A DNA stretch of 64,000 nucleotides from the NCBI GenBank assembly GCA_965223835.1, contig CBDCXQ010000001.1, forward strand, positions 434,001-498,000, read 5' to 3'. The position numbers were made by a program, and so were the translations under genes. The stretch comes from CAVYXZ01 sp965223835. Lineage in GTDB: Bacteria > Chloroflexota > Anaerolineae > Aggregatilineales > Phototrophicaceae. Each line of letters starts with the position of its first letter. The stretch's first letter is position 1. The notes under the pieces were generated by a model that saw only the letters and a list, made by a program, of their open reading frames with translations, had not been told where the DNA came from and ran no database searches. Shown here piece after piece: positions 8,475-15,855 of this stretch.

Positions 8475-8545
8475 AGCGGGTAACGGGACTCGAACCCGTG
8501 CCAGGACCTTGGAAGGGTCATGTGCTACCATTACACCATACCCGC
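8475..8545 (-). tRNA. tRNA-Gly (TCC)
   Basis: A 71-nt cloverleaf on the minus strand: acceptor GCGGGTA/TACCCGC, D-stem GTGT/GCAC, anticodon loop CTTCCAA giving TCC, T-arm ACGGG-TTCGAGT-CCCGT, discriminator T. It lies 15 nt from tRNA-Pro and 19 nt from tRNA-Met and is probably co-transcribed with them. Confidence 0.93.
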
Positions 8546-8560
8546 AAAAGCTATTTCATG

Positions 8561-8635
8561 TCGGGGTGCTCGGATTCGAACCGAGGACCTCACGCTCCCA
8601 AAGCGTGCGCGCTAACCGGACTGCGCCACACCCCG
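8561..8635 (-). tRNA. tRNA-Pro (TGG)
   Basis: A 75-nt cloverleaf on the minus strand: acceptor CGGGGTG/CACCCCG, typical of Pro tRNAs, D-stem GCGC/GCGC, anticodon stem CACGC/GCGTG with loop TTTGGGA (TGG), T-arm CTCGG-TTCGAAT-CCGAG, discriminator A. It is the first of the three-tRNA cluster in transcription order. Confidence 0.93.
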
Positions 8636-8707
8636 CCACTCTGTTTTCAAAAGTATAGCACTCTCTGTCAGGCCCGTAAACAGCTAGTTTTCGGTAGCGC
8701 AAAGCGT

Positions 8708-9313
8708 TTACTCGGTATGGGGTTCGGCAGCAGCGTTTTCCGGTTCAAACGTGACTTTCGCATAAACATCGGCCAGCGCCAAAGCCGCGTCAATTGAGCT
8801 TAGTTGCAAGCTGGCATCAAGGCCGGTGACATCGGTGAGATTCCAGGAGTTGTCAGCCTGTCGCAAGAAACGTTCAATGCGCGGGCTGTCCTGGGCGATC
8901 AGCACATATTCGCGCAGCGAGTCCAGTTGACGATAATGCTGGAACTTTTTGCCACGATCATAGCGTTCAGTCGAGGGTGACAACACTTCAATAATCAGGA
9001 CCGGATTGAGGAGCGTATCGAACGAATCATCAGCCAGTTGGGCATCACCACACACCACACTGATGTCAGGATAGGTGTGCAGGCCGGTTGCCGCCACTTT
9101 GACCCGCATGTCACTGGGATATATTTCACAGGGGCGGTCACGCAGTTGATTACCCAGGGTGACCAATGTATAAGAGCAGATCAGGTTATGCGCTCGACTC
9201 GCGCCGGTCATCGCATAAATTTGTCCGTCCAGGAATTCATGTTTGAACTCGCTGGCCCGTTCAAACGCCAGATATTCGGCTTCGGTCATTGTTGGTTGTG
9301 GCAGCGCCGCCAT
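8708..9313 (-). CDS. Uma2 family endonuclease-like protein (DUF820, PD-(D/E)XK fold)
   Basis: Starting at ATG 9313 the protein is ~201 aa; GTGAGGA at 9327-9321 lies 7 nt upstream and favours this start over one 18 nt further. It opens with the typical MTEAEYLAFER-like helix, then FKHEFLDGQIYAMTGAS. The catalytic strands are YPDISVV and NPVLIIEVLSPSTERYDRGKK, where the PD...EVLSPST pattern gives the acidic residues of the restriction-endonuclease fold. The family is highly amplified in Cyanobacteria and Chloroflexota and often sits near mobile DNA. Its substrate is not established. It lies 72 bp from the tRNA cluster. Confidence 0.88.
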   Translation of the reverse strand: MAALPQPTMTEAEYLAFERASEFKHEFLDGQIYAMTGASRAHNLICSYTLVTLGNQLRDRPCEIYPSDMRVKVAATGLHTYPDISVVCGDAQLADDSFDTLLNPVLIIEVLSPSTERYDRGKKFQHYRQLDSLREYVLIAQDSPRIERFLRQADNSWNLTDVTGLDASLQLSSIDAALALADVYAKVTFEPENAAAEPHTE

Positions 9314-9373
9314 GACAAATTCCTCACCCAATTATGACAATCTCAGTATAGCATATTGAACTGGCGTGATGCA

Positions 9374-9844
9374 CTAGCCCGCGTCGGTGTCAAAGAAATT
9401 CATCCACTCATCAACCTCTTCTTCCGAGAGGCTAACGTTGGCTTCTTCCCCGGCGTCAATGATAGGTGGTGGTGGCGCTTTCATCAGTTCAGCGAAGTCC
9501 GGGCTGCGCAAGATCTGCATTTTGCGTACGCGAGCGGTGGACAACACATCGTTGTCGGAGGAAACGATAACCCAATCACGTGGATTCTTGATTTTTTTCA
9601 TGCGTTCCAGCATCACCCGGTCCGCTGTCGAGCGCTGCGACGCGAACACGACCTGCACGGCCCGCGTTGACATGCGTGATTTGCCGCCGGGCAGGCCATA
9701 ATCGAACACAACGACGACCTTGTGGCGGGTACGAGCAGTGAAGCCGGTTAATTGTTGTACCAGCAGTGCTTCATCGTTGGGATCATTCAGGTCAATATCG
9801 CGCAATTGGCCGATGAGGTTGTGTCCGTCAATCATATATTGCAT
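9374..9844 (-). CDS. NYN domain ribonuclease-like protein (YacP-like, PIN fold)
   Basis: The 156-aa protein has the NYN/PIN order of acidic residues: MIDGHNLI at the N-terminus, VVVVFDYG, then RSTADRVMLERM and DWVIVSSDNDV. These form the metal-binding pocket of the YacP/Rae1-like RNase family, which acts on RNA, in some species at the ribosome. The C-terminal tail (about 120-156) is proline-rich and then acidic, with APPPP and SLSEEEVDEW, and looks like a partner-binding tail. An internal ATG at 9835 (MIDGHN) could be the start. It is divergent from the LysM/lamin-tail gene. Confidence 0.8.
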   Translation of the reverse strand: MQYMIDGHNLIGQLRDIDLNDPNDEALLVQQLTGFTARTRHKVVVVFDYGLPGGKSRMSTRAVQVVFASQRSTADRVMLERMKKIKNPRDWVIVSSDNDVLSTARVRKMQILRSPDFAELMKAPPPPIIDAGEEANVSLSEEEVDEWMNFFDTDAG

Positions 9845-9908
9845 GCTGATTTGGCCCCGTCTGGAAATAGCCCCAGTATAAAGGCGGATGCGGAGCCGAT
9901 CAATGCAT

Positions 9909-9927
9909 CCCCCCTAACATCGGGGGG
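9909..9927. other. Short C6/G6 hairpin between divergent genes
   Basis: Six C, a 7-nt loop and six G form a strong small hairpin in the divergent intergenic region. There is no T-tract on either side, so it is not a standard intrinsic terminator. It could sit in the leader of the NYN gene. Function unknown. Confidence 0.35.
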
Positions 9928-9954
9928 GTTCTAACCTGGCCCTAACCCGCCGCT

Positions 9955-9983
9955 TTGCTGCTTACGAGTCCCTGTGCTAATAT
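9955..9983 (+). promoter_or_regulatory. Likely promoter of the LysM/lamin-tail gene
   Basis: TTGCTG at 9955-9960, a 17-nt spacer, and TAATAT at 9978-9983. Each box matches four of six consensus bases. Transcription would begin about 30 nt before the ATG at 10020. Confidence 0.45.
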
Positions 9984-10019
9984 CTGCCATTAGCGTTTGC
10001 AGACATCATGAGGCAGATT

Positions 10020-11030
10020 ATGCGCCGGTTGCTGATTTCTCTGGTTTCCATTATTGTGCTGGTCGGGGTTGGGATTGCGATAGGCCGGTTTGTGTTGCCG
10101 GGCGCTGGTACCGGTGGTGCGACCTCGCAATCGACTGTGCCTCAAATCGTTACCGTGCCGGTTTTGATTACCGCTACTACGAATCCGAATACGACGCCGG
10201 AGGTTATCATCATCACGGCGACGCCGCAGCCGGGTTCGATTGGTGTGTTGCCAACTGGCATTCTGGAAGAAGATGAGACGGAGACAGGGGCCACGCAGCC
10301 GGCGGTTGCGACCATTGACCCTGAATTACTGGATGCTGATGCAGTTTTGCAGCAGACGGTGACGGCGCTGCCAGAAAATTGTATCCCCCACGTGCTGGCA
10401 GAAGGCGAGTTCCCCGGTCTGGTAGCCGAGCAGTACGATGTGAGCGTATTTGATCTGCTAGAAATTAATGGCCTGGATGAGGAATCGGCCCAATTTTTGC
10501 AGATTGGTGAGGTCTTGATTGTGCCGTTGGAAGGTTGCGAACTGACTGCTCAGCAGGTGGCGGCTGTGACTGGTGCTGACGATGAAACCCCAACTGACGA
10601 TACGGCTGCTGCTGAAGAAACAGCAGAAGCCACCGCCGAAGCAACGGATGAGCCAACAGTTGTTCCCACCTTGACTCTGCCGCCGACTGCTGTAAACGCG
10701 CAGGTGGAGATTGTGCGCGTGATTAGCGCCGGGGACATTACTGCTGAGGGTATTGAGATTCGCAATACGGGCGGTGTGGTTGATCTCACCGGCTGGACAT
10801 TGACCAACTCAGTCGGCACCGTCTTTACCTTCCCGGAACAACGCCTGTTTACCAACGGGTTGGTGACGGTCTACTCCCGGCGTGGAACCAATACGCCGAT
10901 AGCGCTCTACTGGGGCCGGAGTACGGCGGTCTGGGGTGAGCCGGGTGAGACGATTACACTGGCCGATGCCGATGGTGACGCGCAGGCGACCTTGCGGTTG
11001 GATGCTCCAGTTGATCTATCAGGGAATTAG
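10020..11030 (+). CDS. Membrane-anchored LysM plus lamin-tail domain protein
   Basis: Of two close ATGs (10008, 10020), the second has GAGG 7 nt upstream and is preferred (336 aa). An N-terminal helix (LLISLVSIIVLVGVGIAI) anchors the protein with the rest outside. A Thr/Pro linker rich in ATTNPNTTPE-type text follows. Residues about 120-175 look like a LysM fold (HVLAEGEFPGLVAEQYDVSVFDLLEINGLD, then LQIGEVLIVPL), which binds glycan. After an acidic Ala/Thr/Glu linker, about 225-336 form a lamin-tail domain (EGIEIRNTGGVVDLTGWTLTN...FTFPEQRLF). The layout suggests a cell-wall-attached beta-sandwich adhesin or scaffold. LysM assignment is less certain than the lamin-tail one. Confidence 0.8.
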   Translation: MRRLLISLVSIIVLVGVGIAIGRFVLPGAGTGGATSQSTVPQIVTVPVLITATTNPNTTPEVIIITATPQPGSIGVLPTGILEEDETETGATQPAVATIDPELLDADAVLQQTVTALPENCIPHVLAEGEFPGLVAEQYDVSVFDLLEINGLDEESAQFLQIGEVLIVPLEGCELTAQQVAAVTGADDETPTDDTAAAEETAEATAEATDEPTVVPTLTLPPTAVNAQVEIVRVISAGDITAEGIEIRNTGGVVDLTGWTLTNSVGTVFTFPEQRLFTNGLVTVYSRRGTNTPIALYWGRSTAVWGEPGETITLADADGDAQATLRLDAPVDLSGN

Positions 11031-11060
11031 AAGCTCACCTTATGCAGGGTTGAGGCCAGG

Positions 11061-11080
11061 CAGTGGGTTTAAACCCACTG
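11061..11080. repeat. 20-bp perfect palindrome
   Basis: CAGTGGGTTTAAACCCACTG is an exact self-complement of 20 bases in the 210-bp gap after the lamin-tail gene. It has no loop bases and no T-tract. It may be a short palindromic repeat unit, a binding site for a dimeric protein, or part of a terminator. Confidence 0.7.
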
Positions 11081-11173
11081 TCAGCGTGCGTAAAGTCGGT
11101 TAGAAACTGACCATGCAGTGTCTGGGAAACGCACCCGCAGACGGTGGCTGACCTGCTGTTGGAACTCGCTTGA

Positions 11174-11202
11174 TTGACTTTGATCTCAAAACTCGCTAGA
11201 AT
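11174..11202 (+). promoter_or_regulatory. Promoter of the DUF1992 gene
   Basis: TTGACT at 11174-11179, 17-nt spacer, TAGAAT at 11197-11202. Each box matches five of six consensus bases. The start codon follows 38 nt later, with AGGGG at a normal distance. Confidence 0.7.
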
Positions 11203-11240
11203 GTACTAAATTTCACAAGCGAGAAGCTAGGGGCATCTTA

Positions 11241-11717
11241 ATGGCTAAACGAGATTGGAAGTCGCATGTTGATCGGCTTTTGCAGGAGGCTGAGGACGAG
11301 GGGCAGTTCAATAATTTGCGCGGTCAGGGCCAGCCTCTAAAGTTTGAGGATGAATCGCACATTCCCGCTGACATGCGCATGGCAAATCGCTTACTCAAAG
11401 AGCATGATCTGGTGCCAGATTGGATACTCTTGCGTCAAGAAATTGAAGGGCGTCAGGCTAAATTAGTCGCCAGAATCGAACGCGGTTGGAAAGGTTATCA
11501 AGCGGGGCTGGTGGCGGCGAATCTGAGTTCAACACCCTTTGTGGAACAACAAAATGCGGAAGCTGCCTGGCGTGATCGAAAAACGCGTTATCAACAGGCA
11601 GTGGACAAACTCAACCGCGACATCATGCGTTACAATCTTAAAGTGCCACCGGGCTTCCCCCAGCAGGCGCTGTTCAAGCTGGAAAAAGCGCTAGCGCAAA
11701 TTTCAGAGCAAAAATAG
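11241..11717 (+). CDS. DUF1992 (DnaJ-homologue subfamily C28-like) protein
   Basis: The 158-aa protein begins DWKSHVDRLLQEAEDEGQF and continues with NLRGQGQPL, then ANRLLKEHDLVPDWILLRQEIE. These are the hallmarks of the DUF1992 domain found in bacteria and in eukaryotic DNAJC28, though no J domain is present here. The rest is helical and charged (FVEQQNAEAAWRDRKTRYQQ, DKLNRDIMRYNLKVP) and resembles a coiled coil. The family function is unknown. The gene has its own good promoter, and its 3' end meets the tatA terminator, so it is a one-gene unit. Confidence 0.85.
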   Translation: MAKRDWKSHVDRLLQEAEDEGQFNNLRGQGQPLKFEDESHIPADMRMANRLLKEHDLVPDWILLRQEIEGRQAKLVARIERGWKGYQAGLVAANLSSTPFVEQQNAEAAWRDRKTRYQQAVDKLNRDIMRYNLKVPPGFPQQALFKLEKALAQISEQK

Positions 11718-11749
11718 AAGAAAAAGCGCCGTCATATACTCACGGCGCT
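11716..11749 (-). terminator. Intrinsic terminator after tatA
   Basis: On the minus strand an 8-bp stem (AGCGCCGT/ACGGCGCT, 11749-11742 with 11732-11725) with a 9-nt loop is followed directly by TTTTTCTTCT. It ends transcription 14 nt after the tatA stop codon. Confidence 0.8.
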
Positions 11750-11763
11750 ATCCCGTTAGAGTT

Positions 11764-11958
11764 TTAGCTTTTGTCAGCGGCTTCAGTTGCTTCAACCGTC
11801 TCTTCTGGTTTATTTTTCTGGCCTTCTTCCAGCCCTTTGCGGAAGTTGGCAACCGCGCTGCCAAGTTCGCCGCCAATGCGTGACACACGGCCAACACCAA
11901 ACAACAATAGCACAATCACCAGAATAATAATCAGTTCAGTTGGTCCCAAACTAGGCAT
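11764..11958 (-). CDS. tatA: Sec-independent translocase subunit TatA
   Basis: The 64-aa protein has the TatA/Hcf106 layout: short periplasmic start MPSLGPTELIIILVIVLLLF (one membrane helix, ~8-22), a hinge with FGVGRVSRIGGELGSAVANFRKGL as amphipathic helix, and an acidic tail. TatA oligomers form the pore that moves folded proteins using the proton gradient. GAGGAT lies 9 nt before the ATG. No tatC or tatB is adjacent, so the other subunits are encoded elsewhere. The gene has its own -10 box and terminator and is a single-gene unit. Distinguishing TatA from TatE or TatB on sequence alone is not secure. Confidence 0.92.
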   Translation of the reverse strand: MPSLGPTELIIILVIVLLLFGVGRVSRIGGELGSAVANFRKGLEEGQKNKPEETVEATEAADKS

Positions 11959-11993
11959 TGAATGTTATCCTCATACTTTTAGCTTGCGCCGCT

Positions 11994-11999
11994 ATTATA
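11994..11999 (-). promoter_or_regulatory. -10 box for tatA
   Basis: A perfect TATAAT on the minus strand, 36 nt upstream of the tatA ATG. No good -35 box is seen at 16-18 nt; TTGTAC is 19 nt away. Confidence 0.5.
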
Positions 12000-12214
12000 A
12001 CACCGAACCGGGCGGATGGTACAAGTTCTTATTTTGGCGTTCTGGTTTACATTCGGGTTGTGAAAAACGTCTCCAAACTGTAAGGTGGAATGCAGTCCCC
12101 ACAACAACAATAAGTTCAGTCCGTCCCTGACAAGTCATTGTGAACAAACGATAATCAGGAAAACAAGTATCCCAGGTTCCGAAAACTCACACTTGATGAC
12201 ACATAGGTCATCAT

Positions 12215-12958
12215 TCAACTCACGTCGTCGAGAAATCGTAACCTCATAAAATCTACTGTTGCAGCGTCTACTCCAATTGCCTGCACATAATTGGGAATGC
12301 CGCCATACTGATCTTTCAGGTAGGTAAGCATTTGTCGCAGCATGTCGGGTTTTGCCGCCGACCAACGGTCAAACAACTCCAGATCACCGCCGTCATCAAG
12401 GACTTGCTGCCGCATTTTTGCCATACGCGGCGCAAAGTATTGGGTGCTAAGCGCATAATCCTGGACAATAATCTCATCATCCACTTGGACAAGTCCTAGT
12501 AGCAAGGCAGTGATGACCCCGGTACGGTCTGTGCCTCGGCTGCAATGATACAAAGTGCATCCGTCGCCAAGATTAGCAACGGCCTCCAGGATCGCTTTAA
12601 TAGCTGGTTGGCAATGCTCTAGAAAATACAGGTACGCCTCAAAATGTGACGGTAGCTCTAAAACGTACTCCAGTTCAGGGCCACTTTCAAACATCGGTAG
12701 ATGTTTATAGATTATGTTATCTGACGATGCAAAAACATTAGCAGTGTTGTCCGCCTCTGGGAATGTTCGTAGATCGACAATCTGGCGTACACCATATTCC
12801 AGCAGGGTCTGTTGGTCGGCTTCAGTCAGTATATCGAGTGCATCGGAGCGCAGAAAGACCTGCCATTTCGTCTGGCGGCCCTTCTGGGTATCGTAGCCGC
12901 CAATATCACGGGTGTTAATTGCACCTTCCAGCGGCAATCGGCGCTGCATTTCATTCAT
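12215..12958 (-). CDS. Tyrosine/dual-specificity protein phosphatase (Y_phosphatase3 type)
   Basis: The 247-aa protein matches the bacterial PTP family of Mycobacterium PtpB and Listeria LipA. It starts with NTRDIGGYDT and WQVFLRSDAL, then IVDLRTFPEAD. The signature loop YHCSRGTDRTGV has Cys139 as nucleophile and Arg145 as phosphate binder, in the H-C-x5-R order. The lysine often found at the third variable position of PtpB-type loops (CxxGKDR) is Thr here. Members hydrolyse phospho-Tyr, phospho-Ser/Thr or phosphoinositides. AGGA lies 7 nt before the ATG. In a genome with several Ser/Thr kinases it could oppose signalling, but it is not next to one. It is divergent from dnaX. Confidence 0.88.
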   Translation of the reverse strand: MNEMQRRLPLEGAINTRDIGGYDTQKGRQTKWQVFLRSDALDILTEADQQTLLEYGVRQIVDLRTFPEADNTANVFASSDNIIYKHLPMFESGPELEYVLELPSHFEAYLYFLEHCQPAIKAILEAVANLGDGCTLYHCSRGTDRTGVITALLLGLVQVDDEIIVQDYALSTQYFAPRMAKMRQQVLDDGGDLELFDRWSAAKPDMLRQMLTYLKDQYGGIPNYVQAIGVDAATVDFMRLRFLDDVS

Positions 12959-13189
12959 GATTGTTCCTGGCCCTTCTCCTGTTCAACGGCACACTGTCAC
13001 CGCTGCGCTTGAAAAAAACAAGGCCAATGAATGATACGGCCTCAAATGCTAAAAGTACATCCTGCACAGTTACATTTGAAATTATGATGATAAATTGGCA
13101 TGCCTGAATTCCTCATTCAATGCAGATTGTAACATCAGATTAATAAGATGAAACAAGCTTTTGTTTTAATTTGTGTACTTTGCTTTGGG

Positions 13190-13218
13190 TTGCCGCTAGC
13201 CCTCAAGAATGCTACACT
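13190..13218 (+). promoter_or_regulatory. Promoter of the dnaX-ybaB-recR operon
   Basis: TTGCCG at 13190-13195, 17-nt spacer, TACACT at 13213-13218. Transcription from here excludes upstream start codons and supports the GTG at 13247, which has AGAGGAG 8 nt before it. Confidence 0.6.
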
Positions 13219-13246
13219 CAAAGCCAGAGCCAGAGGAGTTCTATGC

Positions 13247-14803
13247 GTGCCTAAACAAGCCCTGTACCTCGCCTGGCGTCCGATGCGATTTGAAGATGTC
13301 ATCGGCCAGGAGCATATCACCCGCACTCTGCGTAATTCATTAAAAACCGGACGTATTCGCCATGCTTATTTGTTCAGTGGGCCACGTGGAACCGGCAAGA
13401 CGACGACGGCCCGGTTGCTGGCGAAGGCGATTAATTGTACGAATCCGGATGAGAAACCGTGCAACGAATGTGACGCCTGTGTCGCGGTCAATGAAGGCCG
13501 CTATCTCGACCTGATCGAAATTGATGCCGCCACCCATACCGGTGTTGATGATGTCCGCGATTTGCGCGATAAGATCGCCTATTCGCCGGGCGAGGGCCAG
13601 TACAAAGTCTATATTATTGATGAGGTCCACCGTTTCACGGGCAATGCTTTTGATGCGCTGTTGAAGACGCTGGAAGAACCGCCGGCTCATGCCATTTTTG
13701 TGCTGGCGACGACCGAAATTGACAAAGTCCCCGCGACGATCAAGAGTCGCTGTCTGCCATTTGAATTCCGGCGCGTGCCGTTGCAACAGGTGGCGGACCG
13801 GTTGCAAATGATTGCGGAAAATGAAAGCCTGCATATTGACCGGGATGCGCTGGAATTGATCGCCCGGCATGGCACCGGCAGCGTGCGCGATAGCATCAGC
13901 CTGTTGGACCAGATTGTAACGGACCCGGACGAACAGATTACTCTGGAGCTAGCACAGCAAGTACTGGGAACCGCCAGCACTGAAGCGGTGCGGGAACTGG
14001 TTGCGGCGTTAATCCAACAAGACGCGGCGGCTGGTTTGGACATTATCAATGCGGCGATTGATTCCGGCAGCGACCCCCGACAGTTTGGTCAACAGATCAT
14101 CGACCACCTGCGGGCTATTTTGCTTACGCAGACTGCCAGCGCTGAACTGGTTGAAGCGTCGCCAGAAGATCGTCAGTTGTTCCAACAACAGGGCGGTGCG
14201 ATCAGTCGTGGTGCCTTGCTCCGCGCCTTACGCGCCTTCAATGATGCTGTCAATGATTATCGGGGTGGCTGGCAACCGCAACTGGCACTGGAATTGGCGC
14301 TGGTCGAGAGTATAGCTGAACCCCAGGTGGCTTTTGCCGGAGCGCAACCAGTGGCAACCCCGGCACCCACGCAGATGACAGCGGCTGAAGTTGTTGATGA
14401 AACAGTGCCCGATGTGGCGGCGGATCCAACTGTACCGGCAGTCATTGCCGTTAGCTCGGTAGGCCAGCAATGGGCCGACATTCAACGGTCCGTCCGGCAG
14501 TTTGACAAGTTCGTCGCGCCGTTAATGGATCATGCTCAAGTCCAGACGGTTGAAGGCAATGTGCTGGTTTTGGGCGTGCCGAATGCCGTTTTTCGCGATA
14601 AACTGAGCGCGACTGACAAACGCGAAGCCCTGGAAAAAGCCCTGTATACGGTGCTCAAGGTGCCGCTGAGTGTCCGCATCGTGCTGGCGGATGCGACTGT
14701 AGACAAACCGGCGATTGATACCGATGACCCGGTGATTGCCAGAGGACTGGAACTTGGCGGGGAAGTCAGTCCATATAATAATGAAGATAAACCCAACTGG
14801 TAA
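13247..14803 (+). CDS. dnaX: DNA polymerase III subunit gamma/tau
   Basis: Read from GTG 13247 the protein is 518 aa and begins with the conserved PKQALYLAWRPMRFEDVIGQEH. This is the clamp-loader ATPase that loads the sliding clamp and organises the replisome. Walker A is FSGPRGTGKTTTARLLAKA. Four zinc cysteines follow in CTNPDEKPCNECDAC. Walker B is VYIIDEVHRF, with LEEPPAHAIFVLATTE and KVPATIKSRC (sensor 1/SRC) after it. Residues ~400-518 are the tau-type C-terminal region with a folded end (GNVLVLGVPNAVF). No slippery A-run for gamma production was spotted. The open frame extends upstream to 13148, but that part lies before the promoter. It leads the operon with ybaB, recR and the TIR gene. 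Confidence 0.95.
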   Translation: MPKQALYLAWRPMRFEDVIGQEHITRTLRNSLKTGRIRHAYLFSGPRGTGKTTTARLLAKAINCTNPDEKPCNECDACVAVNEGRYLDLIEIDAATHTGVDDVRDLRDKIAYSPGEGQYKVYIIDEVHRFTGNAFDALLKTLEEPPAHAIFVLATTEIDKVPATIKSRCLPFEFRRVPLQQVADRLQMIAENESLHIDRDALELIARHGTGSVRDSISLLDQIVTDPDEQITLELAQQVLGTASTEAVRELVAALIQQDAAAGLDIINAAIDSGSDPRQFGQQIIDHLRAILLTQTASAELVEASPEDRQLFQQQGGAISRGALLRALRAFNDAVNDYRGGWQPQLALELALVESIAEPQVAFAGAQPVATPAPTQMTAAEVVDETVPDVAADPTVPAVIAVSSVGQQWADIQRSVRQFDKFVAPLMDHAQVQTVEGNVLVLGVPNAVFRDKLSATDKREALEKALYTVLKVPLSVRIVLADATVDKPAIDTDDPVIARGLELGGEVSPYNNEDKPNW

Positions 14804-14818
14804 ATAAGGAGAACGATC

Positions 14819-15163
14819 ATGCCCAAACGCCCCAGTCAGGCCGCGATGCTGCGGCAGATACAGAAGATGCAGGAAGATATGGAGTCAGCCCAGGAGTCGC
14901 TGGAAACGGAAACGGTTGAAGTTTCGGTGGGGGGCGGTGCCATCAATGTCGTGATTACCGGGCATCAGCGGGTGCAGGACATCAAGATTGATCCGGCAGC
15001 GATTGACCTCGAGGACGAGGAATGGCTGAATGACTTGCAGGATCTGCTCGTAGCGGCGATGAACCAGGCGGTGGAACAAAGCCAGATGATGGCCGCTGAA
15101 AAGATGGAATCTATCACGGGCGGTCTGGGGAATATGCCCGGTTTAGGTGGTCTGCTGGGATAA
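14819..15163 (+). CDS. ybaB: YbaB/EbfC nucleoid-associated protein
   Basis: The 114-aa protein has the YbaB/EbfC form. An N-terminal helix (MLRQIQKMQEDMESAQESLE) is followed by the strands VEVSVGGGAINVVITGHQRVQDIKIDP, the DLEDEEWLNDL turn and the helix VAAMNQAVEQSQMM. The tail is Gly/Met-rich (GGLGNMPGLGGLLG), as is usual. It binds DNA as a dimer and is nearly always found between dnaX and recR, as here. AAGGAG stands 8 nt upstream of the ATG and the gap after dnaX is 15 nt. Confidence 0.95.
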   Translation: MPKRPSQAAMLRQIQKMQEDMESAQESLETETVEVSVGGGAINVVITGHQRVQDIKIDPAAIDLEDEEWLNDLQDLLVAAMNQAVEQSQMMAAEKMESITGGLGNMPGLGGLLG

Positions 15164-15195
15164 TCCCGGCGGTTTTACAGCAGGTAATTTACTTC

Positions 15196-15230
15196 AGCAC
15201 GGTTCCCACATGGGCCGTGCTTTGTTGTCT
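15196..15230 (+). terminator. Terminator-like hairpin between ybaB and recR
   Basis: AGCACGG pairs with CCGTGCT, and CCCA pairs with TGGG inside with a 2-nt bulge. The stem is followed by TTGTTGTCT. It could lower recR and downstream expression relative to dnaX-ybaB. The T-tract is interrupted, so it is probably partial. Confidence 0.55.
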
Positions 15231-15250
15231 AGAAATGCTGAGGGTTACTG

Positions 15251-15853
15251 ATGAGCAAAGCCGTACCGGAACCTGTTACCAAATTGACCGAGGCCTTCTC
15301 GCGGCTGCCGGGTGTCGGCCCGAAGACTGCTGCCCGCCTGACCTATTTTCTGTTGCGTGCGCCCGACGAACTGAGTCTGGGTCTGGCCGATGCTTTGCAG
15401 GAATTGAAGTCATCCACCAGGTTTTGTTCGGTGTGCTTCAATATTACAGTTGATGATCCCTGTGAGATCTGTGCGGACACGAAACGCGACACCACCATGA
15501 TTGCTGTTGTTGAAGAACCGCTGGATGTACTGGCGCTGGAACGCACCGCCGTCTATGCTGGCAAATATCATGTGCTGCATGGTGCGATTTCGCCAGTCAA
15601 TAATATCGGCCCTGATGATCTGCGGATTCGTGAGTTGGGTGAACGAGTTGCCCAGGAAAATATCGTCGAGGTGATTATCGCCACTAATCCGGGCATGGAA
15701 GGCGATGCAACGGCGATGTATATCGAGCGTGAATTGAAGCCCAAAGGTATTAAAATGACCCGGCTGGCGCGGGGGTTGCCGGTGGGTGGTGATCTGGAAT
15801 ATGTTGATCCGGTGACGCTGACGCGTGCCTTGCAGGGCCGCAGCGAGTTTTAA
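15251..15853 (+). CDS. recR: Recombination protein RecR
   Basis: The 200-aa protein has the full RecR layout: the helix-hairpin-helix FSRLPGVGPKTAARL, a four-cysteine zinc finger FCSVCFNI...CEICAD, then a Toprim domain with MIAVVEEPLDVLALE and EVIIATNPGMEGDATAMYI. The C-terminus carries TRLARGLPVGGDLEYVDPVTL. RecR works with RecO (and RecF) to load RecA on gapped DNA. GAGGG lies 7 nt before the ATG. The third member of the dnaX operon, it stops 2 nt before the pseudokinase-TIR gene. Confidence 0.97.
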   Translation: MSKAVPEPVTKLTEAFSRLPGVGPKTAARLTYFLLRAPDELSLGLADALQELKSSTRFCSVCFNITVDDPCEICADTKRDTTMIAVVEEPLDVLALERTAVYAGKYHVLHGAISPVNNIGPDDLRIRELGERVAQENIVEVIIATNPGMEGDATAMYIERELKPKGIKMTRLARGLPVGGDLEYVDPVTLTRALQGRSEF

Positions 15854-15855
15854 TC

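Noticed and set aside
13148..13246. N-terminal extension of dnaX
   Set aside because: This part lies upstream of and within the promoter, has no ribosome-binding site and does not match the family start; GTG 13247 has AGAGGAG.
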